Of a DNA stretch of 64,000 bases, positions 35,349-46,992 are shown one piece after another. Under the pieces are notes generated by a model. It ran no database searches, was not told where the DNA came from, and saw only the letters and a program-made list of their open reading frames with translations. A program made the position numbers and the translations under genes. The stretch lies in the NCBI GenBank assembly GCA_038380435.1, contig JAWZYU010000034.1:19881404-19945403 (forward strand), given 5' to 3'. Positions within the stretch are counted from its first letter, which is position 1; each line of letters starts with the position of its first letter. The DNA is from Ryuthela nishihirai. Its lineage: Eukaryota > Arthropoda > Arachnida > Araneae > Heptathelidae.

Positions 35349-36250
35349 GGGGCGGGGGTGTCTCAGTCGGTAGCGCGCCAGGCTCGTAATCTGTAGTTCC
35401 CAGGTTCGACTCCCAGCTGGGTCAGCGTTGAGATTTATCTCCGCAAAATTCCCCGCCCTGCCCACGGTCAGTAGGAAACACCGATGGGCTTGGAAAGGCC
35501 GCCGTCCGTCGGATGGGACGTTAAGCCGTGGCTCCGTGTGCGGGAGAGCCATACCCTGTGCACGTTAAAGAACACGCTGGATGGCCTTGACGGGAGGTTA
35601 CCATCTGTCTACCAACAGCTGTTCCAGTGGGTCCCCTCCCCCAACCTTCTCTGAGCCTTCGGGGTCCATGTGACCTGGCCATTTAGCCCATGGTGTGCAA
35701 AAAAGTGCTGCTCAGAGGTAAAACAACCCAACGTTAAAGAACACGCTGGATGGCCTTGACGGGAGGCTACCATCTGTCTCCCAACAGCTGTTCCAGTGGG
35801 TCCCCTCCCCTAACCTTCTCTGAGCCTTCGGGGTCCATGTGACCTGGCCATTTAGCCCATGGTGTGCAAAAAAGTGCTGCTCAGAGGTAAAACAACCCAA
35901 CGTTAAAGAACACGCTGAATGGCCTTGACGGGAGGCTACCATCTGTCTCCCAACAGCTGTTCCAGTGGGTCCCCTCCCCCAACCTTCTCTGAGCCTTCGG
36001 GGTCCATGTGACCTGTCCATTTAGCCCATGGTGTGCAAAAAAGTGCCGCTCAGAGGTAAAACAACCCAACGTTAAAGAACACGCTGGATGGCCTTGACGG
36101 GAGGCTACCATCTGTCTCCCAACAGCTGTTCCAGTGGGTCCCCTCCCCTAACCTTCTCTGAGCCTTCGGGGTCCATGTGACCTGGCCATTTAGCCCATGG
36201 TGTGCAAAAAAGTGCTGCTCAGAGGCAAAACAACCCAACAACCCAACCCA
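35349..36250 (+). mobile_element. SINE-1 with four tail units inside one target duplication
   Basis: AATAAGCTACAGT (35336-35348) and AATAAGCTACGGT (36251-36263) flank the whole 902-bp element. Tail junctions lie at about 35733, 35902 and 36071. The shared target duplication shows that all four tail units belong to one insertion, either transposed as a multimer or expanded in place. The 3 prime end is AACAACCCAACCCA. Confidence 0.94.
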
Positions 36251-36263
36251 AATAAGCTACGGT

Positions 36264-36597
36264 ATTACAAAATTGTCTTTCGTTAGATGAGTTTATTACT
36301 ATAACAGAAGTTGGAAGATTGCTGATTATTACTGAAATTACTGACAAATATCATACAGCGAACTATTTAAGAGATCTTATGAATGAAAGAACTATAATTC
36401 CTTAAAGATTGGAAGCCATAGACAAGAATAGAGTTAAGATTATCGCTTCGATTTGTAACATCTGAGAGAACCTTTTCAGCCAATGGCAGTTGTTAAATCT
36501 TTTCCTCAATTTAACTCTGTCATGGATATATAAAATTTTTGCATTGTATCTACATACATACAAAGAAATTTCTCCTGCAGCCATGGGATACGGAGGT
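36264..36597 (-). other. Probable 3 prime end region of the RTE-like LINE
   Basis: The inner edge (36585-36597) continues the minus-strand LINE sequence seen beyond the SINE-1 at 36611-37000. Removing that SINE joins the two parts. I cannot locate the LINE 3 prime terminus. The low-coordinate part may be unrelated unique DNA. Confidence 0.4.
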
Positions 36598-36610
36598 CCT
36601 ACCACACTGC

Positions 36611-37000
36611 TGGGTTGTTGGGTTGTTTTACTTCTGAGCGGCACTTTTTTGCACACCATGGGCTAAATGGCCAGGTCACAAGGACCCCAAAGGCTTAGAG
36701 AAGGTTGGGGGAGGGGACCCACTGGAACAGCTGTTGGGAGACAGATGATAGCCTCCCGTCAAGGCCATCCAGCGTGTTCTTTAACGTGCACAGGGTATGG
36801 CTCTCCCACACACGGGATCACGGCTTAACGTCCCATCCGAAGGACGGCGGCCTTTCCAAGCCCATCGGTGTCCCCTACTGACCGTGGGCAGGGCGGGGAA
36901 TTTTGCGGAGATAAATCTCAACGCTGACCCAACTGGGACTCGAACCTGGGAAGTATAGATTACGAGCCTGGCGTGCTACCGACTGAGCCACCCCCGCCCC
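36611..37000 (-). mobile_element. SINE-1, full length, inserted in LINE 3 prime region
   Basis: CCTACCACACTGC (36598-36610) and CCTACCATACTGC (37001-37013) form a 13-bp target duplication with one mismatch. Single tail unit; the tail end reads GGGTTGTTGGGTTG on the plus strand. Head and boxes are present, the B box intact. Confidence 0.93.
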
Positions 37001-37013
37001 CCTACCATACTGC

Positions 37014-37510
37014 AATTTTTCTCTAATGTCTGTTCTGAGCTATTGCTGCTGCATTTAGCAACTGTAACTCAATTCTAGCAAAGTCCTGTGACATTGTCTT
37101 CCGTTGCATCCTAGGTCTTCCCCTTTTTATGAAGCCTTCAGAACACTTTTCATAATCCAATTTGCCAATCTGCAGATATGCATACCGGCAACATGGCTAA
37201 ACCAACGCAGTCTCTCTCTGCACAAAATGCTCCTCATCACTACTTACAAAGTGAAATCACTTAATGCCCAAGATACTCGCGTAAACATCTAGAATCAAAG
37301 GCATCAAGTTTCTTGTTATCCTGCTTATAAAGAGTCCAGGTTTCTCCATCTTAACTAACTTTAGAAGGAACCTAATTGTTATACAGCCTAATTTTAGTCT
37401 TTAGGTGTATACGCCTATTTTTTCACACTCTTCATAGATTCTTAAAAGTCCCAGCGGCAATCCTTTTCTTCTATTTATCTCTTGCCGCACATCAGCAGTA
37501 TCTGTTACGT
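37014..37510 (-). pseudogene. RT C-terminal region of the RTE-like LINE, decayed
   Basis: Pieces readable in shifting minus-strand frames include RIAAGTFKNL, HLKTKIRLYNN, KQDNKKLDAFDSRCLRE, RLRWFSHVAGM and GRPRMQRKTMSQDFARIELQ. They come in the order expected for the region after the RT palm (thumb and the RLRWFGHV-like motif). At least two frameshifts and several stops are present. It would continue directly from 37841 if the SINE-1 between them were removed. Confidence 0.75.
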
Positions 37511-37840
37511 TGTTGGGTTGGGTTACCTCTGAGCGGCACTTTTTTGCACACAATGGGCTAAATGGCCAGGTGACATGGATCCCGAAGGCTCAGAGAAGGT
37601 TGGGGGAGGGGACCCACTGGAACAGCTGTTGGGAGACAGATGGTAGCCTCCCGTCAAGGCCATCTAGCGTGTTCTTTAACGTGCACAGGGTATGGCCCTC
37701 CCGCACAGGGACCACGGCTTAACGTTCCATCCGACGGAAGGCTGCCTTTCCAAGCCCATCGGTGTCCCCTACTGACCGTGGCCAGGGCGGGGAATTTTTG
37801 CGGAGATAAATCTCAACGCTGACCCAGCTGGGACTCGAAC
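37511..37840 (-). mobile_element. SINE-1, 5 prime truncated at the B box, inside the LINE
   Basis: The tail end (GTTGTTGGGTTGGGTTACC on the plus strand) is intact, while the head stops at GGGACTCGAAC, i.e. within the B box. It separates FNYLGNYLRD of the LINE (37841 upward) from its continuation TADVRQEINRRKG (below 37510). No clear target duplication was seen. Confidence 0.9.
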
Positions 37841-38508
37841 TATCTCTTAGGTAGTTCCCAAGATAATTAAACTAAGACACTTGCTCAAGAGTGCAGCTAT
37901 TCAAAGCAACTGAAGCACCATCTGCCTCTCCAATTTTCATCACTTTAGTTTTATTTCTGTTTATCACCATACCAACTCAATTACCAGCCTCACCAACAGC
38001 CTTAATGAACGAATTCATCTCATCAACATCATTAGCCAACAGGGCCAAATCATCTGCAAAATCTAAATCAGAAATTTTCAAATCTGTAGACCATTTAATG
38101 CCAAAATCTTTCCCTTGCAAAGAATTTTGCATGGTATAATCAGTAACCAAAGAGAAAAGGAGACAAAATGCACCCTTGTCTAACTCCACTAGCAATGCTA
38201 AACCAATCGCTGCAAGACGTACCAACTCTCACACACGACTCACTGTTATTATAGAGAGCTCTCATTACACTAACTAACTTATCAGGTATCCCATATGATA
38301 TAACAATCAACCACAAATTAAGTCGATCAACAGAGTCAAAAGCCTTTTTGAAATCTATAAAGCTAGCAACTACAGGTTTCAGAAACTCTAAACATTTCTC
38401 AAGAATCTGCCTAAGTGAAAATATTTTATCAATACATCCCCTATCACTTCTGAATCCACACTCTTCATCACGCAGTTGTTCATCAACCAAATTCTTGATT
38501 CTATTCAT
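37841..38508 (-). pseudogene. RT palm domain of the RTE-like LINE
   Basis: Two overlapping minus-strand frames make up the domain. 38140-38508 (122 codons) carries GFRSDRGCIDKIFSLRQ (18-34), IDFKKAFDSVDR (51-62, first catalytic Asp at 52) and SGVRQGCILSPFLF (107-120). 37977-38225 carries KISDLDFADDLALLAND (50-66) with the catalytic FADD box. A frameshift after ILSPFLFG separates them. Stops replace Trp and Gln further on, at GN-stop-VGMVINRNKTKVMKIGE and in LEQVS-stop-FNYLG. All palm motifs are visible but not in one frame. Confidence 0.85.
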
Positions 38509-41500
38509 CCCCTATCACTTCTGAATCCACACTCTTCATCACGCAGTTGTTCATCAACCAAATTCTTAATTCTATTAATACCCTATCACTTCTGAATCCA
38601 CACTCTTCATCACGCAGTTGTTCATCAACCAAATTCTTAATTCTATTCATCCCCTATCACTTCTGAATCCACACTCTTCATCACGCAGTTGTTCATCAAC
38701 CAAATTCTTGATTCTATTCATCCCCTATCACTTCTGAATCCACACTCTTCATCACGCAGTTGTTCATCAACCAAATTCTTGATTCTATTCATCCCCTATC
38801 ACTTCTGAATCCACACTCTTCATCACGCAGTTGTTCATCAACCAAATTCTTGATTCTATTCACCCCCTATCACTTCTGAATCCACACTCTTCATCACGCA
38901 GTTGTTCATCAACCAAATTCTTAATTCTATTCATCCCCTATCACTTCTGAATCCACACTCTTCATCACGCAATTGTTCATCAACCAAATTCTTGATTCTA
39001 TTCATCCCCTATCACTTCTGAATCCACACTCTTCATCACGCAGTTGTTCATCAACCAAATTCTTGATTCTATTCATCCCCTATCACTTCTGAATCCACAC
39101 TCTTCATCACGCAGTTGTTCATCAACCAAATTCTTAATTCTATTCATCCCCTATCACTTCTGAATCCACACTCTTCATCACGCAGTTGTTCATCAACCAA
39201 ATTCTTAATTCTATTCATCCCCTATCACTTCTGAATCCACACTCTTCATCACGCAGTTGTTCATCAACCAAATTCTTAATTCTATTCATCCCCTATCACT
39301 TCTGAATCCACACTCTTCATCACGCAGTTGTTCATCAACCAAATTCTTAATTCTATTCATCCCCTATCACTTCTGAATCCACACTCTTCATCACGCAGTT
39401 GTTCATCAACCAAATTCTTAATTCTATTCATCCCCTACCACTTCTGAATCCACACTCTTCATCACGCAGTTGTTCATCAACCAAATTCTTAATTCTATTC
39501 ATCCCCTATCACTTCTGAATCCACACTCTTCATCACGCAGTTGTTCATCAACCAAATTCTTAATTCTATTCATCCCCTATCACTTCTGAATCCACACTCT
39601 TCATCACGCAGTTGTTCATCAACCAAATTCTTAATTCTATTCATCCCCTATCACTTCTGAATCCACACTCTTCATCACGCAGTTGTTCATCAACCAAATT
39701 CTTAATTCTATTCATCCCCTATCACTTCTGAATCCACACTCTTCATCACGCAGTTGTTCATCAACCAAATTCTTGATTCTATTCATCCCCTATCACTTCT
39801 GAATCCACACTCTTCATCACGCAGTTGTTCATCAACCAAATTCTTGATTCTATTCATCCCCTATCACTTCTGAATCCACACTCTTCATCACGCAGTTGTT
39901 CATCAACCAAATTCTTGATTCTATTCATCTCCTATCACTTCTGAATCCACACTTTTCATCACGCAGTTGTTCATCAACCAAATTCTTAATTCTATTCATT
40001 CCCTATCACTTCTGAATCCACACTCTTCATCACGCAGTTGTTCATCAACCAAATTCTTAATTCTATTCATCCCCTATCACTTCTGAATCCACACTCTTCA
40101 TCACGCAGTTGTTCATCAACCAAATTCTTAATTCTATTCATCCCCTATCACTTCTGAATCCACACTCTTCATCACGCAGTTGTTCATCAACCAAATTCTT
40201 GATTCTATTCATCCCCTATCACTTCTGAATCCACACTCTTCATCACGCAGTTGTTCATCAACCAAATTCTTGATTCTATTCATCCCCTATCACTTCTGAA
40301 TCCACACTCTTCATCACGCAGTTGTTCATCAACCAAATTCTTGATTCTATTCATCCCCTATCACTTCTGAATCCACACTCTTCATCACGCAGTTGTTCAT
40401 CAACCAAATTCTTGATTCTATTCATCCCCTATCACTTCTGAATCCACACTCTTCATCACGCAGCTGTTCATCAACCAAATTCTTAATTCTATTCATCCCC
40501 TATCACTTCTGAATCCACACTCTTCATCACGCAGTTGTTCATCAACCAAATTCTTAATTCTATTCATCCCCTATCACTTCTGAATCCACACTCTTCATCA
40601 CGCAGTTGTTCATCAACCAAATTCTTAATTCTATTCATCCCCTATCACTTCTGAATCCACACTCTTCATCACGCAGTTGTTCATCAACCAAATTCTCAAT
40701 TCTATTCATCCCCTATCACTTCTGAATCCACACTCTTCATCACGCAGTTGTTCATCAACCAAATTCTCGATTCTATTCATCCCCTATCACTTCTGAATCC
40801 ACACTCTTCATCACGCAGTTGTTCATCAACCAAATTCTTGATTCTATTCATCCCCTATCACTTCTGAATCCACACTCTTCATCACGCAGTTGTTCATCAA
40901 CCAAATTCTTGATTCTATTCATCCCCTATCACTTCTGAATCCACACTCTTCATCACGCAGTTGTTCATCAACCAAATTCTTAATTCTATTCATCCCCTAT
41001 CACTTCTGAATCCACACTCTTCATCACGCAGTTGTTCATCAACCAAATTCTCAATTCTATTCATCCCCTATCACTTCTGAATCCACACTCTTCATCACGC
41101 AGTTGTTCATCAACCAAATTCTTAATTCTATTCATCCCCTATCACTTCTGAATCCACACTCTTCATCACGCAGTTGTTCATCAACCAAATTCTTAATTCT
41201 ATTCATCCCCTATCACTTCTGAATCCACACTCTTCATCACGCAGTTGTTCATCAACCAAATTCTTAATTCTATTCATCCCCTACCACTTCTGAATCCACA
41301 CTCTTCATCACGCAGTTGTTCATCAACCAAATTCTTAATTCTATTCATCCCCTATCACTTCTGAATCCACACTCTTCATCACGCAGTTGTTCATCAACCA
41401 AATTCTTAATTCTATTCATCCCCTATCACTTCTGAATCCACACTCTTCATCACGCAGTTGTTCATCAACCAAATTCTTAATTCTATTCATCCCCTACCAC

Positions 41501-44256
41501 TTCTGAATCCACACTCTTCATCACGCAGTTGTTCATCAACCAAATTCTTAATTCTATTCATCCCCTATCACTTCTGAATCCACACTCTTCATCACGCAGT
41601 TGTTCATCAACCAAATTCTTGATTCTATTCATCCCCTATCACTTCTGAATCCACACTCTTCATCACGCAGTTGTTCATCAACCAAATTCTTGATTCTATT
41701 CATCCCCTATCACTTCTGAATCCACACTCTTCATCACGCAGTTGTTCATCAACCAAATTCTCAATTCTATTCATCCCCTATCACTTCTGAATCCACACTC
41801 TTCATCACGCAGTTGTTCATCAACCAAATTCTTAATTCTATTCATCCCCTATCACTTCTGAATCCACACTCTTCATCACGCAGTTGTTCATCAACCAAAT
41901 TCTTAATTCTATTCATCCCCTATCACTTCTGAATCCACACTCTTCATCACGCAGTTGTTCATCAACCAAATTCTCAATTCTATTCATCCCCTATCACTTC
42001 TGAATCCACACTCTTCATCACGCAGTTGTTCATCAACCAAATTCTTAATTCTATTCATCCCCTATCACTTCTGAATCCACACTCTTCATCACGCAGTTGT
42101 TCATCAACCAAATTCTTAATTCTATTCATCCCCTATCACTTCTGAATCCACACTCTTCATCACGCAGTTGTTCATCAACCAAATTCTTAATTCTATTCAT
42201 CCCCTACCACTTCTGAATCCACACTCTTCATCACGCAGTTGTTCATCAACCAAATTCTTAATTCTATTCATCCCCTATCACTTCTGAATCCACACTCTTC
42301 ATCACGCAGTTGTTCATCAACCAAATTCTTAATTCTATTCATCCCCTATCACTTCTGAATCCACACTCTTCATCACGCAGTTGTTCATCAACCAAATTCT
42401 TAATTCTATTCATCCCCTATCACTTCTGAATCCACACTCTTCATCACGCAGTTGTTCATCAACCAAATTCTTAATTCTATTCATCCCCTATCACTTCTGA
42501 ATCCACACTCTTCATCACGCAGTTGTTCATCAACCAAATTCTTGATTCTATTCATCCCCTATCACTTCTGAATCCACACTCTTCATCACGCAGTTGTTCA
42601 TCAACCAAATTCTTGATTCTATTCATCCCCTATCACTTCTGAATCCACACTCTTCATCACGCAGTTGTTCATCAACCAAATTCTTGATTCTATTCATCTC
42701 CTATCACTTCTGAATCCACACTTTTCATCACGCAGTTGTTCATCAACCAAATTCTTAATTCTATTCATTCCCTATCACTTCTGAATCCACACTCTTCATC
42801 ACGCAGTTGTTCATCAACCAAATTCTTAATTCTATTCATCCCCTATCACTTCTGAATCCACACTCTTCATCACGCAGTTGTTCATCAACCAAATTCTTAA
42901 TTCTATTCATCCCCTATCACTTCTGAATCCACACTCTTCATCACGCAGTTGTTCATCAACCAAATTCTCAATTCTATTCATCCCCTATCACTTCTGAATC
43001 CACACTCTTCATCACGCAGTTGTTCATCAACCAAATTCTCGATTCTATTCATCCCCTATCACTTCTGAATCCACACTCTTCATCACGCAGTTGTTCATCA
43101 ACCAAATTCTTGATTCTATTCATCCCCTATCACTTCTGAATCCACACTCTTCATCACGCAGTTGTTCATCAACCAAATTCTTGATTCTATTCATCCCCTA
43201 TCACTTCTGAATCCACACTCTTCATCACGCAGTTGTTCATCAACCAAATTCTTAATTCTATTCATCCCCTATCACTTCTGAATCCACACTCTTCATCACG
43301 CAGTTGTTCATCAACCAAATTCTCAATTCTATTCATCCCCTATCACTTCTGAATCCACACTCTTCATCACGCAGTTGTTCATCAACCAAATTCTTAATTC
43401 TATTCATCCCCTATCACTTCTGAATCCACACTCTTCATCACGCAGTTGTTCATCAACCAAATTCTTAATTCTATTCATCCCCTATCACTTCTGAATCCAC
43501 ACTCTTCATCACGCAGTTGTTCATCAACCAAATTCTTAATTCTATTCATCCCCTATCACTTCTGAATCCACACTCTTCATCACGCAGTTGTTCATCAACC
43601 AAATTCTTAATTCTATTCATCCCCTATCACTTCTGAATCCACACTCTTCATCACGCAGTTGTTCATCAACCAAATTCTTAATTCTATTCATCCCCTATCA
43701 CTTCTGAATCCACACTCTTCATCACGCAGTTGTTCATCAACAAAATTCTTAATTCTATTCATCCCCTATCACTTCTGAATCCACACTCTTCATCACGCAG
43801 TTGTTAATCAACCAAATTCTTAATTCTATTCATCCCCTATCACTTCTGAATCCACACTCTTCATCACGCAGTTGTTCATCAACCAAATTCTTGATTCTAT
43901 TCATCCCCTATCACTTCTGAATCCACACTCTTCATCACGCAGTTGTTCATCAACCAAATTCTTGATTCTATTCATCCCCTATCACTTCTGAATCCACACT
44001 CTTCATCACGCAGTTGTTCATCAACCAAATTCTTAATTCTATTCATCCCCTATCACTTCTGAATCCACACTCTTCATCACGCAGTTGTTCATCAACCAAA
44101 TTCTTAATTCTATTCATCCCCTATCACTTCTGAATCCACACTCTTCATCACGCAGTTGTTCATCAACCAAATTCTTAATTCTATTCATCCCCTATCACTT
44201 CTGAATCCACACTCTTCATCACGCAGTTGTTCATCAACCAAATTCTTAATTCTATT
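38435..44256. repeat. 71-bp minisatellite, 82 units, derived from LINE RT sequence
   Basis: Unit CATCCCCTATCACTTCTGAA (first 20 of 71 bp) repeats head to tail with very few indels: 5822 bp equals 82 x 71. On the minus strand the unit encodes IKNLVDEQLRDEECGFRSDRG of the host LINE RT. The 38435-38505 unit is the native continuation of the palm and the last unit joins the upstream RT part at 44257, so the array is an internal expansion. Variants (CTTAATT, CTTGATT, CTCAATT; CTACCAC) are arranged in blocks. 71 is not a multiple of 3, so each unit shifts frame. Confidence 0.97.
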
Positions 44257-45055
44257 AAGTATAATCATATGCAAAGAACTTTACCTGGAACAGAAAGTAA
44301 ACTAATTTCCCTATAATTATCACAACAACTGCGATCACCTTTTTTAAAAATTGGATAATAATAGCTTTAGTAAAATCCTTAGGAGCACCTTTCTCATAAA
44401 AAAAATTCAAAATTTCGGTCAGCCATGTGACAACACAAGTATTTCCAGCTCTTAGCATTTCAGTGGTGATTTCATCCACCCGCTGGATATTTATGCAGTT
44501 TTAATTTAGAGTCAATGCGATTTTGGAATGTGATATAGGGATCATCAAAGACAGTAAGGCATCTATCCCCATTACAAACAATCGGAGTAGATCTAACCAC
44601 ATTATTCAGAACATCTATGAAATGCTCAGCCCACCTAACCATGACAGAATCCTCACCTTCAATAAATTTACCATGTTTATCCTTCAAAGACTGTGTACCA
44701 GTGTCTTTCTTCCGAGACATAACATTACCTATCTGGGTACAAACTCCGCTGTTGTGTTTGTCTAATAGCTTCGTCCGTCCGCTTTGTCAGCCAAGTTATC
44801 AAGTCAAAGAATCTTATCAGCTGTTAACTTATCTTTTACATGTTTATTAAGCTCGTTGTAATGCCTTCTGTTAGGACTAGTAGGGTGTTGATTCATATTA
44901 TTTCTGCACTTGCTTCTTTCAGAAATAAGTTCCATGGCCTTATCACTCAAATAATTTTGTTTCCTCTGTTCCGTTTTACCCAAAAGATTACTGTTGGTTT
45001 CAAGAAAAGCCTGTTTATACTGATCCCGTTCTTTCTCAACTTCATCAGTAAGCAA
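44257..45055 (-). pseudogene. LINE linker and RT N-terminal segment
   Basis: Minus-strand frames 44804-45055 (KAMELISERSKCRNN), 44472-44720 (SLKDKHGKFIEGEDSVMVRW, WAEHFIDVLNN) and 44255-44479 (MDEITTEMLRAG, WLTEILNFFYEKGAPKDFTK) together form the stretch between endonuclease and RT palm of RTE-like LINEs. The last frame leads into AIIIQFLKK, where FKKGD and a NYR-type motif would be expected, but it frameshifts. Three frames are used, so it is a pseudogene. Confidence 0.8.
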
Positions 45056-45360
45056 ACCATAATTGTCACAATGCCTAAGTAGCCTATCATGGTATGTTTG
45101 GCTATATCTGGATCTTTCAGACCTTCAGTATTAAAGGCAATTTTCTTAACCTTAGCACATCATTTCTTAAGCTTCAGCTGCAAGACACTTTTGATCAGGC
45201 AATGGTCAGATCCAATTTCAGCTCCCCTGTAAGATCTGGTATTCTTAACTGAACTAGTCCATTTGTTCCTAATTAAAATATAATCTATCATATTCCTATG
45301 CAACCTATCAGATGAAACTCATGTGTACTTATAAATGTCCCGGTGTTTTATCTTAATATA
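45056..45360 (-). pseudogene. Endonuclease C-terminal remnant of the RTE-like LINE
   Basis: Translating the minus strand gives KHRDIYKYT, a stop where Trp is usual, then VSSDRLHRNMIDYILIRNKW and RSYRGAEIGSDHCLIKSVLQ. GSDHCLI is the final SDH catalytic motif of AP-type endonucleases. The same region occurs at 58488-58625. Sequence upstream of 45360 no longer matches, so the LINE is 5 prime truncated here. Confidence 0.75.
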
Positions 45361-45707
45361 AATGTTCAATGTCATTTTGATATATTTATCTTAGGTTTTC
45401 CTGTTTCTTCATATTTTTGGGCCAGAAATGTGTAAGTAACCGTTCAGAGGAGCGTATCATTAAACGAACAATTTATATTAATAACGAGAAAATATAATTT
45501 CAAGAACAAAATCAAACTAATCAATTTACCATAGGCTTACATGTCAGTGCATTGCCAAAATATACGAAGAAATTTGATCAGGCAGTATTATTAATTTTTA
45601 AAAAATAGAGAACTTTCTCTGTATTTTTTAAAATAGCTTTTGGAAATAAATTAAAAAAAAATTAAAAAAATTTCAAAAAAATTTTAATTTAATTTTAATT
45701 TTTTTTT
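45361..45707. other. AT-rich flank with low-complexity A/T runs
   Basis: 45640-45715 is almost pure A and T. No gene or element was recognised otherwise. Confidence 0.6.
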
Positions 45708-46149
45708 AATCTGGCAACGATTTTTTTTAGAAATTAGTGATCTGGCAACCTTCGTGTCACGTTGGGTTGTTTTAGGTTGTTTTACCTCTGAGCGGCACTT
45801 TTTTTGCACACCATGGGCTAAATGGCCAGGTCACATGGACCCCGAAGGCTCAGAGAAGGTTGGGGGAGGGGACCCACTGGAACAGCTGTTGGGAGACAGC
45901 TGTTCCAGTGGGTCCCCTCTCAAGTTTCAGTGGGTCTCTCCGTCAAGGCCATCCAGCGTGTTCTTTAACGTGCACAGGGTATGGCTCTCCCGCACACGGG
46001 GCCACGGCATAACGTTCCATCCGACGGACGGTTCGTGTCACGTGACACCAAGGTTGCCAGATCACTAATTTCTTTAAAAAGTCGTTGCCAGATATTTTTT
46101 CTGAATTTTGTAATCAACCATAGTGTTTGGATACTTTTTTGAGCGACTG
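45708..46149. mobile_element. Foldback MITE split by a SINE-1 at its apex
   Basis: The left half is preserved only from ATCTGGCAACGATTTTTTTT. The apex TTCGTGTCACGT is duplicated on both sides of the SINE-1 (45751-45762 and 46032-46043). The right half runs to GAGCGACTG before TA at 46150. The duplicated apex is the SINE target-site duplication. Confidence 0.9.
45763..46031 (-). mobile_element. SINE-1, 5 prime truncated, with internal snap-back
   Basis: Inserted in the MITE apex with a 12-bp target duplication. The tail end reads TTGGGTTGTTTTAGGTTG on the plus strand. It stops at CCGACGGACGG, so head and half the body are missing. An inverted copy of its own tail sequence at 45896-45919 pairs perfectly with 45866-45889 across a 6-nt loop, followed by a scrambled stretch before GTCAAGGCCATCC. 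Confidence 0.92.
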
Positions 46150-46165
46150 TATCACGTGTTTTTGT

Positions 46166-46992
46166 TTAGATGGAGATGACAATCAACAAAAACAAAGAGA
46201 AAACACATCGGTAGATGCTCTAAGTTACAACATATTTATGTAAGTAATTTAGCCTTCACATGAAATTGTTACTGAAAGTGACAATTAATAAAGAATTCTC
46301 TTTTGCAGGTTGTTTTTCTGTCAGAATCCGTTCCTCGCAGTGATCTATTAAGCCAAAGAATACATGGACTTGACTCTCTTAAACATTCTCTCTGCGAATT
46401 AGATCTTTGAAACGACCAGATTCATTTACTACAGAAGGGAAATGTTAAAAAGGTATTCCTTTTCAGTAGCTCTAAAGAGAAACTAATGTTTGTGAACTGT
46501 CTGCATGTATAATTGGCTCTTCCCATGCTTTTCCTGCAATGAAAATACCTCCTGGGATCCAGCAATGGGAAGGTTAATTAACTATTCATAGAAATAAGGC
46601 GGAGTCACAGTCTTGAAAACGGATTATACTTTAATTTAGCTGGCATTTAATGACACTAAACCAGTTTACTGGAATAAACGTGTGCAGAAGGACAATCCCA
46701 GGATTTCTTCAGTTTTCGTTTCTATAGCATCAGAATTAACTTTATCTTCTACCTTGAAGTGCTACAACGGTTGCTAGGTAACCGTTGTAGGGTTCTGATG
46801 TTCTCACACCGACAATCTTATTCTATAGTTTCTCATCTGGATAATTTTAATGACTAAAGATATCTGCGACTATATTTTGAATTTAGTAAATCTTGTCTGT
46901 CGACTTAATATTACACTGGTGTCCAAAAGTTAAGCATTTGTCGCAAACTGTTAAATACCTCACAAATGGGGCGGGGGTGGCTCAGTCGGTAG
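46166..46992 (-). repeat. Right arm of the outer inverted duplication
   Basis: Reverse-complement partner of 25366-26195. It ends with ~25 bp of SINE-1 5 prime sequence (GGGGCGGGGGTGGCTCAG at 46969), after which the SINE is cut off. The same SINE is complete in the left arm, so the breakpoint lay inside it. Confidence 0.9.

Larger units (their letters stand above)
36598..45360 (-). mobile_element. RTE-like non-LTR retrotransposon, degenerate and interrupted
   Basis: Minus-strand order is endonuclease C-terminus (about 45360-45190), linker (45055-44480), RT N-terminal part (44479-44257), the 71-bp array (44256-38435), RT palm (38508-37841), a SINE-1, then the RT C-terminal tail (37510-37014) and another SINE-1. 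The endonuclease end (IGSDHCLIKS), RT motifs (FIDFKKAFDSVDR, SGVRQGCILSP, FADDLALLAND) and tail (RLRWFSHVAG) fit an RTE-like element related to CFDP2-like LINEs. Clade assignment is by motif only. Stops and frameshifts throughout make it non-autonomous. Confidence 0.85.

Noticed and set aside
37511..37560. Telomere-like (TTGGG)n signal at SINE ends
   Set aside because: Only two or three GGGTT or GGATT units, always at the SINE-1 3 prime end; it is the SINE tail, not a telomeric tract.
38435..44256. CRISPR array
   Set aside because: The 71-bp units are contiguous direct repeats with no unique spacers, in a eukaryotic LINE. The 31-bp and 30-bp arrays fail for the same reason.
45640..45720. Possible Pol III terminator or origin in A/T runs
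   Set aside because: Simple low-complexity sequence with no supporting structure.
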